Virus record (IMG/VR): IMGVR_UViG_3300036770_005754
Coordinates: 112,559-176,558 of that record
From: a virus
DNA: 64,000 nt
Strand: one strand, 5' to 3'
Shown: one piece after another, positions 33,362 through 41,620 of the stretch
How the letters are laid out: every line of letters begins with the position of its first letter
How positions within the stretch are numbered: position 1 is the first letter of the stretch
Program-made: the position numbers and the translations under genes
The notes under the pieces: model-generated
Databases searched by the model: none
The model's input: only the letters and a program-made list of their open reading frames with translations
Told to the model about the DNA's origin: nothing

Positions 33362-34471
33362 TCAGTCATCCAGTTGGCTGAGGAGTTCGTTGATGTTATC
33401 ATCATCGTCGTCGTCAACCACAGGCTTTGTGACTGTTTTCGATGGTTTTTCTGTGGTTCTAGCGGGCTTGGTTTCGCCATCATCGAGGGGCATTTCGTCG
33501 TCAAGTACGCTAGAACGCTTCGACGGTTTTTCCTCTCTTACGGTTTCTTGCTGACGATTCTTCAATCGCTGAGCTGCGTTTGGCTTAAGCTGCTCATCAT
33601 CGTCATCATCGTAATTCCTCGCTTGCGGTTTCTTATCTGGCTTCTTGGTCTCGTCTTTGTCGAAGCCACCGTCACTATCGTCGTCACCATCAACGACCGC
33701 ACTATAAATCTTGTCGATCTCTTTGAGGTCCGGGGTTCGCACCTTATCCCAAAGATTATGTCTAGACCATAATAACTTGGCGATCTTTGCTTCGTCTGGA
33801 TCGCCGTCTTCATTTCTAATCATCGGGACCGGGGTACCATTATTGGTGATGAACTTACTAGTCTTGTAGCTGTTTTGTTTGCCAGCTTTCAAAACTTGGA
33901 GTTCATAAACAAATGCGGCATTTTCATCGAAGAAAATTCCATGGACTTGTGGGTCCTCCGGATCTCCAGCGTCGTCTCTCATTAGAGCCGCGGTCCATTG
34001 GTCTATTAGCGTTTTCGAGGCGTTGTAGAATTTAACTGTCCCTCGGAGTGCTTCTGGATTTCCTTGCCAGTTTGTAAAGTAGATGTTAACCATATGGTAT
34101 GTGGTTGGCATCCATTCTTTTACAATCTTGCGGCGCTTCTCTTCGTCTTTATTGCCCTCTTCTTTCAACAGATCGAATCCAAAGTTGCATAGTTTGCACT
34201 TAGACCCATCCCAGACACGCGGGCAAGCGTGTGGCTGGTCTTTGATCCAGTGGTTGGCATGAGGTATGAAAAAGTTTTCCATACCTCTATTGACGACACC
34301 GGATTTTAGATTGTCACCCTTGTACAGCGGTGGTAGAATGAAGAACCTATACTTAATCGGTTCTTTGTCACTCTGCGCTTTTTCTGGTTTAAATTCGTCT
34401 GGGTCGCTATGCTTGCCAGACATCGTTTGCTTCAGTTTTTGGCGAATTGCGGCTACATCGTACTTGGACAT
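33362..34471 (-). CDS. gp32-like single-stranded DNA-binding protein
   Basis: A 369-residue protein. A basic N-terminal arm (AIRQKLKQTMSG) is followed by an OB-fold core with a zinc site: H71/H74 and C83, C92, C95 in ANHWIKDQPHACPRVWDGSKCK. The last 110 residues are highly acidic (DGDDDSDGGFDKDE, VVDDDDDDNIN), the tail used to recruit replication proteins. This is the T4 gp32 architecture; the protein is somewhat longer than T4's 301 residues because of the tail. GGGG lies six bases before the ATG and a terminator follows, as expected for an abundant protein. Confidence 0.85.
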   Translation of the reverse strand: MSKYDVAAIRQKLKQTMSGKHSDPDEFKPEKAQSDKEPIKYRFFILPPLYKGDNLKSGVVNRGMENFFIPHANHWIKDQPHACPRVWDGSKCKLCNFGFDLLKEEGNKDEEKRRKIVKEWMPTTYHMVNIYFTNWQGNPEALRGTVKFYNASKTLIDQWTAALMRDDAGDPEDPQVHGIFFDENAAFVYELQVLKAGKQNSYKTSKFITNNGTPVPMIRNEDGDPDEAKIAKLLWSRHNLWDKVRTPDLKEIDKIYSAVVDGDDDSDGGFDKDETKKPDKKPQARNYDDDDDEQLKPNAAQRLKNRQQETVREEKPSKRSSVLDDEMPLDDGETKPARTTEKPSKTVTKPVVDDDDDDNINELLSQLDD

Positions 34472-34497
34472 GTTTTCCCCAGTGTTAACATCAAAAA

Positions 34498-35034
34498 TTA
34501 GTTGGTTTTGTCAAATTCGGCTTTTTTGAGGCCCATCAAAGATCTGCATATTTCATGCTTCATTTCGACGGCCCTGAGCATGTGCCAGATCTTGCCAGCG
34601 ACCATTTGTGCTTTGGCTAGCCGAAGATCTGCGTCCGTCAGGTTTTTGTCTTGCTCTACTATCACTTTAAGTTGCTCTACGCTTATCTTGACGCCATTAT
34701 CAGATGCCTCCTTCTGGACGAATTGTGTTGCTTTACCACGACGGACTTTCAAATTTCGTTCAGCAACGGCGACAGCTAAACGCAATTCTGAATAGACCGA
34801 AGACCAAAACATATATTGTGCAGGAATGTCCTGCATCTGCTCTTCAAGAACTTCCATCTCGATTTCTAAATCATTTAGAACATCTACAGTAATCTTCTTC
34901 TTTTTAGTCGGGTCTTCAGGATCTGCGACCTGGAGTGTAACATCGAATCTGAATAAGGACGAAGAAGTCAATTCTTCTGGGACATTGTGCTCTATCCACT
35001 TTGGAAGGGATCGATAGTCTTCTTCATTATTCAT
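34498..35034 (-). CDS. Hypothetical protein next to ssDNA-binding protein
   Basis: A 178-residue protein. After a short beta section (LFRFDVTLQVADPEDPTKKKK) come long amphipathic helices (LNDLEIEMEVLEEQMQDIP, YSELRLAVAVAERNLKVRRG, LKVIVEQDKNLTDADLRLAKA). Proteins of this helical type are common beside ssb genes in T4-like phages and jumbo phages, but I cannot name the function. A recombination mediator or SSB partner role is possible from context. Confidence 0.65.
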   Translation of the reverse strand: MNNEEDYRSLPKWIEHNVPEELTSSSLFRFDVTLQVADPEDPTKKKKITVDVLNDLEIEMEVLEEQMQDIPAQYMFWSSVYSELRLAVAVAERNLKVRRGKATQFVQKEASDNGVKISVEQLKVIVEQDKNLTDADLRLAKAQMVAGKIWHMLRAVEMKHEICRSLMGLKKAEFDKTN

Positions 35035-35318
35035 TATTCGACCACTCTCTCAGGTTTCCATGCATCTCGATTGAAAATGGTAGTAGTCGACCCAACTGTT
35101 GCAACTGGCCTAGCTTTATTTAATACATCTTTTGATTTCTCCGATATAGTATCATCAACGAACCTATTGAAACCGGAGCTATCAGAATTCGCGTAGCCAG
35201 CATTATCACTAGTCTGAATGTGTTGGCGGCGCTTCTTGTGAAGCCTCTTCTTTGCTTTGACGGAAGCCTTCTTCCTGATCTTCTGTCTGATTTTTTCTTG
35301 CTGTTGTTTCTTTGACAT
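35034..35318 (-). CDS. Small basic protein overlapping the polymerase 3' end
   Basis: A 94-residue protein with an extremely basic N-terminus (QEKIRQKIRKKASVKAKKR, then HKKRR) and a neutral C-terminus (STTTIFNRDAWKPERVVE). Its first 110 bases lie in another frame inside the polymerase gene. Stop overlaps the next start. The basic arm could bind nucleic acid. The dual-coded stretch is long for a phage. Confidence 0.6.
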   Translation of the reverse strand: MSKKQQQEKIRQKIRKKASVKAKKRLHKKRRQHIQTSDNAGYANSDSSGFNRFVDDTISEKSKDVLNKARPVATVGSTTTIFNRDAWKPERVVE

Positions 35319-36522
35319 TCACAAAGCCCTTTTCTCTATATATCCTATAAAGTTTCCATTTCTTCCATCTCTTACCAATACTGACCTGCAATGGGAAAGC
35401 AGGGTTATAATCCAAAACGCCGGAAAACGGGTGAAGCATTATCGGTGCTATTATCTCAATAATAGCTTTCACATCATCAGGCGAACACGAGACAACCAAA
35501 CAGTCATGTATCTCGGTAATCAACTTGTTTGGGACTCTGTCCCAAATCCTTCTCAGTACTAATTGCATTGCGTGTGCTACAGAACCCTGCATTATACCAT
35601 TTAGAACAGCCAACTCATTTTTAGCCTGTGACAATCTGAAACTGCGATTAAGTATCGTCTTTAAAGGTTTCCCTTCGCTGGCTATCCCCTTGCACCTATG
35701 AATCCATTTACCTAATCGCTTGTATACGCCAGACAAGGCAACACTATTGAAATCCATTGAGTTTATGGACTTCAATAAATACTTTTTACATTCTTCTCGG
35801 TCGATGACCTCATCTGATTTGTTGCTGCTATTCAACTCATTCATTAACTTTGTGTATGGGTCGGAATCTTCGAATGCTTGTTGTAATTCTAAATCCTGAG
35901 ATATTATTGATGCTACACGAATATCAGCACATATCCAGTCGAAGTGGATCATTACATCATGTTCTTGCCCGCCTTGTGGCGTCACATGATAATCCTCAGA
36001 AAGACCTTGTATATTGAACCCTACCGACTTACTTCTACCGGAAAATGTTTTCTGTGACCATTTAGGTTGGACGGGATGATGATTTATCAGCAGGCCGATA
36101 TCTTCAAGATCTTGGTAAACGACAGCGGCTTGTGCGAATATTTTCTGATATTCTTGGATTTCCACTGTGCTTAATTTTTCTAAAATTCTGCGAATTTTAG
36201 AATGATCCGCTTCTGGATCGACCGACGGTTTAAGGTCGCCAAGGTGCATGTCATATACATTCCATTCTCTATGGTCTCTTGGCAAATTATATGCTAATAT
36301 GTGCGATTTGAAATCGGATGTAATAATTTTCCGTCTTTTCGAGTTCGCCTTTATTATTATGTCTCTTATTGCTTTTTTAGTAGTATCAATTTTTTTAATG
36401 GTTTTACCAGCACCTGGCCTGTATAAATCACACACTCTAATAATATCGCCATCTTTAATCCCAGTACAACGGGGCCGCCCAGTTTTATTATCGAATATTG
36501 TGTAAATGCATAGACTGCTCAT
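35209..36522 (-). CDS. Short family A DNA polymerase
   Basis: A 437-residue polymerase, about half the usual PolA length. Motif A is FDWICADIRVAS (Asp195; the usual Glu steric gate is Asp200). Motif C is ITEIHDCLVVS (His339-Asp340). Thumb/palm pieces GRSKSVGFNIQ and NGIMQGSVAHAMQ are clear. The finger (O-helix) motif, normally R-x-x-x-K-x-x-x-F-x-x-x-Y-G, reads SINSMDFNSVALSG, so Lys, Phe and Tyr seem replaced. Residues 1-130 resemble a decayed 3'-5' exonuclease domain (SDFKSHILAYNLP...VYDMHL) without its acidic set. It likely replicates the phage DNA or is a reduced partner. The last 36 codons overlap the next gene. Confidence 0.8.
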   Translation of the reverse strand: MSSLCIYTIFDNKTGRPRCTGIKDGDIIRVCDLYRPGAGKTIKKIDTTKKAIRDIIIKANSKRRKIITSDFKSHILAYNLPRDHREWNVYDMHLGDLKPSVDPEADHSKIRRILEKLSTVEIQEYQKIFAQAAVVYQDLEDIGLLINHHPVQPKWSQKTFSGRSKSVGFNIQGLSEDYHVTPQGGQEHDVMIHFDWICADIRVASIISQDLELQQAFEDSDPYTKLMNELNSSNKSDEVIDREECKKYLLKSINSMDFNSVALSGVYKRLGKWIHRCKGIASEGKPLKTILNRSFRLSQAKNELAVLNGIMQGSVAHAMQLVLRRIWDRVPNKLITEIHDCLVVSCSPDDVKAIIEIIAPIMLHPFSGVLDYNPAFPLQVSIGKRWKKWKLYRIYREKGFVNVKETTARKNQTEDQEEGFRQSKEEASQEAPPTHSD

Positions 36523-36623
36523 CGTCTAATTCAATACATGAAGATAATTTGTCTCGGAACGGACATAAAAATGTAGTAAGTATGAGAACTACAAAATTAC
36601 ATATATTCAACATGGAAAAGTTT

Positions 36624-37091
36624 CTAATGTGAAGTAGCTTTCTTTACAGCATCTTCCATAACTTTGTTAGATGTAAAATACTTGGTCTTAGGATTATGCC
36701 TACCTTCGCTCTTCAATTTTTTATCAAGATAATCGACCTCACCAGGCACTCTGTACTTCGCATATGGATCATTGTTAGCTAAAGTATGGCGGTGCATATC
36801 ACGTTTGACACCAGCACGATCCAACCAGCCGTACCCCCTGACCCAACCGTGAGTTTGAGAACCATACATTGTCTTAGTACAGTCATGGCTACCGCACCTT
36901 GGGCATTCTGTAGCACGATGCAGTTCTTCTTTGGTCGGATTAACGGAATGAGTCGTCTCAAATAATACGAGAGACTCATATAAATCCTTCGGCAAATACT
37001 GATCGCCCTGTGGGTCGACTCGCAAATCAGAAACATGTTTTTTATGTGCTTCTGATTTACAAGTGTTACATTCGTAGTTATAGTTCGCCAT
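36624..37091 (-). CDS. FmdB-like zinc-ribbon protein
   Basis: About 155 residues from the ATG at 37091, which overlaps the stop of the cochaperonin gene (TAATG). The N-terminal YNYECNTCKSEAHKKHV and the later ECPRCGSHDCTKTMYGS supply two C-x-x-C pairs, the split zinc ribbon of FmdB/putative regulatory proteins. A Trp/Gly/Arg loop (HGWVRGYGWLDRAG) follows. Similar proteins are widespread in phages; function unknown, possibly transcriptional or structural. Confidence 0.7.
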   Translation of the reverse strand: MANYNYECNTCKSEAHKKHVSDLRVDPQGDQYLPKDLYESLVLFETTHSVNPTKEELHRATECPRCGSHDCTKTMYGSQTHGWVRGYGWLDRAGVKRDMHRHTLANNDPYAKYRVPGEVDYLDKKLKSEGRHNPKTKYFTSNKVMEDAVKKATSH

Positions 37092-37540
37092 TATACACCA
37101 CATATTTCAAATTGAATTTTATTTGGCAGTTTGCACAAGATATTTCGTTCTGATAAAATGACCACCTTTTTATCAGCGTATGAGCCGCTATTCGCGTGAA
37201 TAGTCGCGACGATGTTTTTCGCACCAAACATCACATAATCGCCAACATTAACGCATGGTTTTAAGCGGCCACCAGCTCCATCTGCAACCCCTGGTCCAAC
37301 GCCTACTACTAGACCTTCATTTCGATACCTCTCTTCTGAATCACTGAGTGCTAAGAATGTTTCTAGTTCGGATTGTAGGACCGCCACGAAATCATTGGTG
37401 CACTCAACAGGTCGAATCTGTAATATCGGTTTATCAGACGCCGCTGGTGGAGCCGCCGACTTTACTGCTGCGGCTCGTGTTTGTTCTTCTCTTCCAGCAT
37501 TTTCTGATTGCAGCAGGACGCTAGTCTTCGGAATTGTCAT
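37091..37540 (-). CDS. GroES-like cochaperonin
   Basis: A 149-residue protein with a 40-residue disordered Ala/Glu-rich head and then a GroES/gp31-like fold: QIRPVECTNDFVAVLQSE, RYRNEGLVVGVGPGV, KPCVNVGDYVMFGAKN, YADKKVVILSERNILCKL. The order G-x-V-V-x-V-G-P-G, V-x-x-G-D-x-V-x-F and E-x-[ND]-I is diagnostic. A mobile loop between the first two strands should contact host GroEL. Phages use such proteins (T4 gp31) to fold their capsid protein with host GroEL. No GroEL is seen in the window. Confidence 0.8.
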   Translation of the reverse strand: MTIPKTSVLLQSENAGREEQTRAAAVKSAAPPAASDKPILQIRPVECTNDFVAVLQSELETFLALSDSEERYRNEGLVVGVGPGVADGAGGRLKPCVNVGDYVMFGAKNIVATIHANSGSYADKKVVILSERNILCKLPNKIQFEICGV

Positions 37541-37557
37541 TTCTATCTCAATCCTAA

Positions 37558-37761
37558 TTAATCGACCTTATGTGATTCTGGTTTTTCCAAGTTATCCAGA
37601 TCTATATACGAAACAGATGTCTTTCTCTTAGGTATGGCCGGCGAGTTTCCGACCTTGACTTGCATGGCAGAGCCATCTGGACACACAGAGAAGCCACTTC
37701 TACGCATCGTGTCTGCGATTGTTTGTGAGACTTCGACATCTATCATCACTCTGAATTTCAT
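37558..37761 (-). CDS. Hypothetical small protein
   Basis: A 67-residue protein (FRVMIDVEVSQTIADTMRR, then a charged coil and a DLDNLEKPES tail). Good ribosome site (GAGGG) and four-base overlap with the helicase gene. The N-terminal strand-helix could be a small ferredoxin-like fold. Unknown function. Confidence 0.6.
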   Translation of the reverse strand: MKFRVMIDVEVSQTIADTMRRSGFSVCPDGSAMQVKVGNSPAIPKRKTSVSYIDLDNLEKPESHKVD

Positions 37762-39101
37762 AATAATTCCCTCACTTGCATTTTGTTATATTCAATTTCA
37801 CATTCGATTTGTTCGTGCTTTGGACCGTTGCGATTTTTGGCTATGAAGAATCTAATTCTAGGGTGGGGTGTTGCTTTTCGATCACTGTCACTCTGGTTAA
37901 GGCTAACCACATAGTCTAACGAGAATTGTTTAGCAAAGCTCTCGGCGACCTTATTAAGATCAGCCAACTCATCGCCCATGGCACCGCTTCGGTTTGTCTG
38001 AGTAGCAGTGAACACTAACACATTTTCATTTTTGGCTAGACCCCTGATTTCATTAGCGACATGCTTTTGTCTGTCGTAATCTTTCTTGTTATACTCGGCT
38101 ACTCTACTAACCATCAGGTCCATATAATCCAATATTATAACGTCTGGTTTCCAGCCTTTTGTTCTCTTTAGAGTATCAAGCAATGCATAGATATGATTGA
38201 CACTGCATTCGTCCGGGGGCCACTCATAAATAGCGAATTTTTTCTTATAAGTCCTCTCCATAGTCCTTATCGACCTACGAATATATTCCTGTTTCTCGAC
38301 AATGTCATCTAATGGAACGCCTGTTGCAGCACCTAGGCATCGCATCGCTGTCTTAATACTATCAAGCTCAAAAGTGATCAGTAGGACGTCTTGCCCAATC
38401 TCGCCACCATTTGTTTCACCGCGTAACGAAGATATAGCATTATTGCACAACAATATGCTCTTACCCACATTCGTGCCAGCTAACCAGCAGACTACCTCTT
38501 TCTTAGAAGGCCCGCCATTATTAAGGAATCTGTCTAACTTTGGGAAGCCCGTAGTACGGTGGTCAATAACATCTGGTTGGAACAATATTTCCAGATTCTC
38601 AAAAAACCAGAAGCCACCTTCTGACACGTCAGCTATTCTATTCGCATTGTTTACTAACTCTTCGAGATATGTGTAATCACCATTTCTGTAAGCATCTATG
38701 GCCTCGTCGCTATACAATAATCCGTATTGTCTGTCTCTGGCCCATTTTAAAAGCGTGTCTTTAATTAATGGTATTTCACGAGGGTTAGATTTCCTCCTGA
38801 CTAATCTTATGACCTCCTCATGCGGGTCATCTTCTGTTAGCTTCGACGTAATCCTGTCATATAATATGTCTCTTGTAGGAATGACCTTAAATTCTTCGAA
38901 CATATTTAGAATCTCAGCTATAACCCATTGAGATTCTAATCGTCGAAACATCGTCGGTTTGATAAACCCACAGACCGCAGTGAAGAACTGTGGGTGATCT
39001 AAAGATAGCGATATTATCGCTTCTTCCTCAAAAGCCCCGAACGGATGTTTAATTGGGTCTTTGTTATCTTCTTCGCTCAACTTATCGAGAGTATTAGGCA
39101 T
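37758..39101 (-). CDS. DnaB/gp41-like replicative helicase
   Basis: A 447-residue RecA-fold helicase. The N-terminal 170 residues are helical (EEEAIISLSLDHPQFF). Walker A is LAGTNVGKSILL near 207-218, the T4 gp41-like form. A middle LLITFELDSIKTAMRCLG fits motif H1a. VIILDYMDLM is Walker B (motif H2), and VFTATQTNRSG the motif H3 sensor. It unwinds DNA ahead of the fork as a hexamer. A primase is not recognised nearby. Confidence 0.88.
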   Translation of the reverse strand: MPNTLDKLSEEDNKDPIKHPFGAFEEEAIISLSLDHPQFFTAVCGFIKPTMFRRLESQWVIAEILNMFEEFKVIPTRDILYDRITSKLTEDDPHEEVIRLVRRKSNPREIPLIKDTLLKWARDRQYGLLYSDEAIDAYRNGDYTYLEELVNNANRIADVSEGGFWFFENLEILFQPDVIDHRTTGFPKLDRFLNNGGPSKKEVVCWLAGTNVGKSILLCNNAISSLRGETNGGEIGQDVLLITFELDSIKTAMRCLGAATGVPLDDIVEKQEYIRRSIRTMERTYKKKFAIYEWPPDECSVNHIYALLDTLKRTKGWKPDVIILDYMDLMVSRVAEYNKKDYDRQKHVANEIRGLAKNENVLVFTATQTNRSGAMGDELADLNKVAESFAKQFSLDYVVSLNQSDSDRKATPHPRIRFFIAKNRNGPKHEQIECEIEYNKMQVRELL

Positions 39102-39102
39102 A

Positions 39103-39435
39103 TCAACCTGCAGTAATATCGGAGCACTGTGACGATCTTTGTGATCTAATTCTGTCTAACTGTGCCTGTAAATTGGCTTCGACAAGCAACTGAGCGTCAC
39201 AAACAGTAACAAACTCATCTTCGCTAAAATACAGAGTAACGCCGTTTACAAGAGATGCCCTATCTCCATAATGGGACAATGCAGTGGGCTGTCCAGCCCT
39301 AGATCTCGTCGTGTAGACCCATCCGTTTGGGCCATACATTAACGTGCTGATCTGCACAGCTTCTAGAAACCCAAGAGCTGCTGATTCTCTGAGGTAGACA
39401 ATATCCCCGGGTTCATATAATGGTCGACTAATCAT
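39103..39435 (-). CDS. Hypothetical small beta-barrel protein
   Basis: A 110-residue protein beginning ISRPLYEPGDIVYLRESA, a P-G-D-x-V-Y-x-R start typical of SH3-like or KOW-type domains. Middle: STLMYGPNGWVYTTRSR; C-terminal helix EANLQAQLDRIRSQ. It lies between recA and the helicase gene and overlaps recA's stop. Function unknown. Confidence 0.6.
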   Translation of the reverse strand: MISRPLYEPGDIVYLRESAALGFLEAVQISTLMYGPNGWVYTTRSRAGQPTALSHYGDRASLVNGVTLYFSEDEFVTVCDAQLLVEANLQAQLDRIRSQRSSQCSDITAG

Positions 39436-40567
39436 TATCTAGCAGTTCATTATCTAAATCAGGTAAATCAGATGAACCCATTGGCTCTTCATCGACTATG
39501 CGACAATTCTCATGGAATTTAAAAGCCACATTATATGTTTTATTAAGTATCTCATCGGCAAGATCGCGATCAGCTCTTAGAGCAGCTGAGGCAGCAGCGG
39601 CACCGTTGCCTATTTTTCTATCTCCGTATGAAATCCAAGAACTGGTTCTGCTCATGACTTTACAATCGAGAGCAACATCTATCAATGATGACATAATGTC
39701 GATACCATATATTGGTCTAGACGGGTGACCAACACAAATATCAAAAGCAGCAGTCGTAAACGGTGGGGCTACTTTATTCTTAATTATCTTCATATTCGTT
39801 TGAAAACCGACAACACTGTCATCATCTTTCAAGCTCGATCCACGTCTAACCTCAGCACGGATAGACGCATAGAATTTAAGAGCACGGCCACCAGGAGTCG
39901 TCTCTGGATTACCAAACATCACACCGACTTTCTCTCTAATCTGATTTACAAATATCACAGTAGTTTTGGTCTTGTTGATTGAACCCTTCAACTTTCGTAA
40001 CGCTTTACTCATCAACCTAGCATGAGCACCTACATTCGCATCTGACAACTCGCCATCTAATTCGACCTGTGGAGTTAAAGCGGCAACAGAGTCAACAACT
40101 ATGAGGTTGACCAATGTCGATTTAACCATCTTTTCGACGATGTCTAAAGCTTCCTCCCCGCTGTTCGGCTGTGAAAATATTAGCTCATCAATATTAACAC
40201 CAATTCTCTCAGCCCACGTCGGGTCGAACGCATGCTCGGCGTCGATAAACGCCGCTGTCCCAGGGACAGACTCGCCATCAGCGTTCGTAAACATGTGTTT
40301 CTGGCATGCCGCTATGAATTGTAGGCATGCTGTGGTCTTACCACTAGACTCGGGCCCATAGATTTCGATTATTCTACCCTGTGGCAAGCCTTTACATCCG
40401 AATGCAACATCGATCGACGGGACACCAGTGGAAAATGCTTGCACATTCACTATAGTATTCCTACCAACCATCACAGATCCGGCACCATGATCTTTCTCTA
40501 TTAAACTGATCAAATCAGCCTTGTTCTGCATTGCTGAAACTTGCTGCTTTTCTCTCTTCTTGGCCAT
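39428..40567 (-). CDS. recA: RecA recombinase, bacterial type
   Basis: A 379-residue protein of typical RecA length. Walker A GPESSGKT at 71-78 with GRIIEIY before it, Walker B LIVVDSVAAL, and DNA-binding loops VNQIREKVGVMFGNPETTPGG, followed by LKFYASIRAEVRR. This is the bacterial RecA signature rather than T4 UvsX. It pairs homologous strands in phage recombination-dependent replication and repair. Acidic C-terminus (SSDLPDLDNELLDND). The start at 40567 lies 53 bases inside the upstream gene; M13 (40531) is an alternative. Confidence 0.92.
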   Translation of the reverse strand: MAKKREKQQVSAMQNKADLISLIEKDHGAGSVMVGRNTIVNVQAFSTGVPSIDVAFGCKGLPQGRIIEIYGPESSGKTTACLQFIAACQKHMFTNADGESVPGTAAFIDAEHAFDPTWAERIGVNIDELIFSQPNSGEEALDIVEKMVKSTLVNLIVVDSVAALTPQVELDGELSDANVGAHARLMSKALRKLKGSINKTKTTVIFVNQIREKVGVMFGNPETTPGGRALKFYASIRAEVRRGSSLKDDDSVVGFQTNMKIIKNKVAPPFTTAAFDICVGHPSRPIYGIDIMSSLIDVALDCKVMSRTSSWISYGDRKIGNGAAAASAALRADRDLADEILNKTYNVAFKFHENCRIVDEEPMGSSDLPDLDNELLDND

Positions 40568-40832
40568 TGGAAAGGTTCCCTAGACTTTTGGAAATGTTCT
40601 CAAGGTTGTAACTTACGACTAACAAAACATCCGTAGCTGGTATACGTATTAATATACTGTTCTTAGCTAATAATAATTCATTACCATTAACAATCGAAAC
40701 AACCGACCAAATTCCTTTAGGACTAGTATTCGTGCCAGGTGGAGCAGATAAATAAGTCACATTCTTAGTGGTAATAATACGCACTTGGTCGAACCTACCA
40801 ATGCGGGTCTCCAGCATTCTACCAGTGCTCAT
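40515..40832 (-). CDS. Hypothetical small beta-rich protein
   Basis: A 105-residue protein (VRIITTKNVTYLSAPPGTN, GIWSVVSIVNGNELLLAK, NSILIRIPATDVLLVVS) with alternating strands like an SH3-like fold and a polar tail. Similar in style to the protein at 39103. Overlaps the recA start by 53 bases. Confidence 0.6.
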   Translation of the reverse strand: MSTGRMLETRIGRFDQVRIITTKNVTYLSAPPGTNTSPKGIWSVVSIVNGNELLLAKNSILIRIPATDVLLVVSYNLENISKSLGNLSNGQEERKAASFSNAEQG

Positions 40833-40865
40833 CCATTCAAACCTATTATAGATTAGGAGTAAAAT

Positions 40866-41396
40866 ATGCTAACAAACGCTGAAGAAACTTTGCTCGAAGC
40901 TATTAAAACCATGCTGCAACATGACGCAGAACTTGGGTTAAGTATGCACGGCAAAGAGAACGAAGAGTCTGGCGAAACAGAACGTGGTTTCGAGTATTTA
41001 CACAACCAAATCGATGATATGTTTCAGCTCAAAGCAGCTGAATTAACACACGCTAATGGTGTATGCCAAGCATTCAACAAAGTACACTCATATAAATATG
41101 TGGATGATCCACAATTTAGAACAGCAATGGAAAAAGAAATGGTCGCACAAGGAATACCAGCAAGCGACAGAACCAAAGCAATTGGATATATAGATTCAAT
41201 AATGAGAGAACTAAAATCCGACAGGGGAGAATGGGCAGAAAAAGACTTCGGATTCAACCCAAATCTCGATGAAATAATGGACACAAATAATATAGAACAA
41301 CCACTAGAATTCGAGACCCAAGAAGTTGAGGACTGGCCAACGAAATCGAATGTAAAATGGGAAGATGGCGATGCAAGCCCTGGTAGGACGCCATGA
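40866..41396 (+). CDS. Hypothetical acidic helical protein
   Basis: A 176-residue Glu/Asp-rich protein with a good ribosome site (AGGAG before TAAAAT). Long helices (ETLLEAIKTMLQHDAELGL, HNQIDDMFQLKAAELTHA) and an acidic tail. No known family. Plus-strand, opposite to most neighbours, and coupled to a small plus gene. Confidence 0.65.
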   Translation: MLTNAEETLLEAIKTMLQHDAELGLSMHGKENEESGETERGFEYLHNQIDDMFQLKAAELTHANGVCQAFNKVHSYKYVDDPQFRTAMEKEMVAQGIPASDRTKAIGYIDSIMRELKSDRGEWAEKDFGFNPNLDEIMDTNNIEQPLEFETQEVEDWPTKSNVKWEDGDASPGRTP

Positions 41397-41620
41397 AACT
41401 AAAAAACATATTAGCCAACAGATTAAACAATAAATTTAAAAGATCGAACTATTTCAGAAGACCGAAAATACAAACACAAGTAGCATATGACCAAGACAGA
41501 GGTATAGACTCAGGTTCAGCAACGTCTGGTGGATCTATGATGACTACCGGTATACCAATAAAACCAGAACATAGAAAATTCCTTGGGTACGGCGAAGAAG
41601 AGTATGACAGGAACCTCTAA
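41393..41620 (+). CDS. Hypothetical small basic protein
   Basis: A 75-residue protein (KLKNILANRLNNKFKRSNYF, then polar Gly/Ser/Met). ATGA overlap with the upstream gene; stop meets the convergent glycosyltransferase-like gene. Unknown. Confidence 0.55.
   Translation: MKLKNILANRLNNKFKRSNYFRRPKIQTQVAYDQDRGIDSGSATSGGSMMTTGIPIKPEHRKFLGYGEEEYDRNL

Noticed and set aside
36523-36623. 41-codon minus-strand frame just before the polymerase gene
   Set aside because: It overlaps the polymerase start in another frame, has no ribosome site and resembles chance AT-rich sequence.
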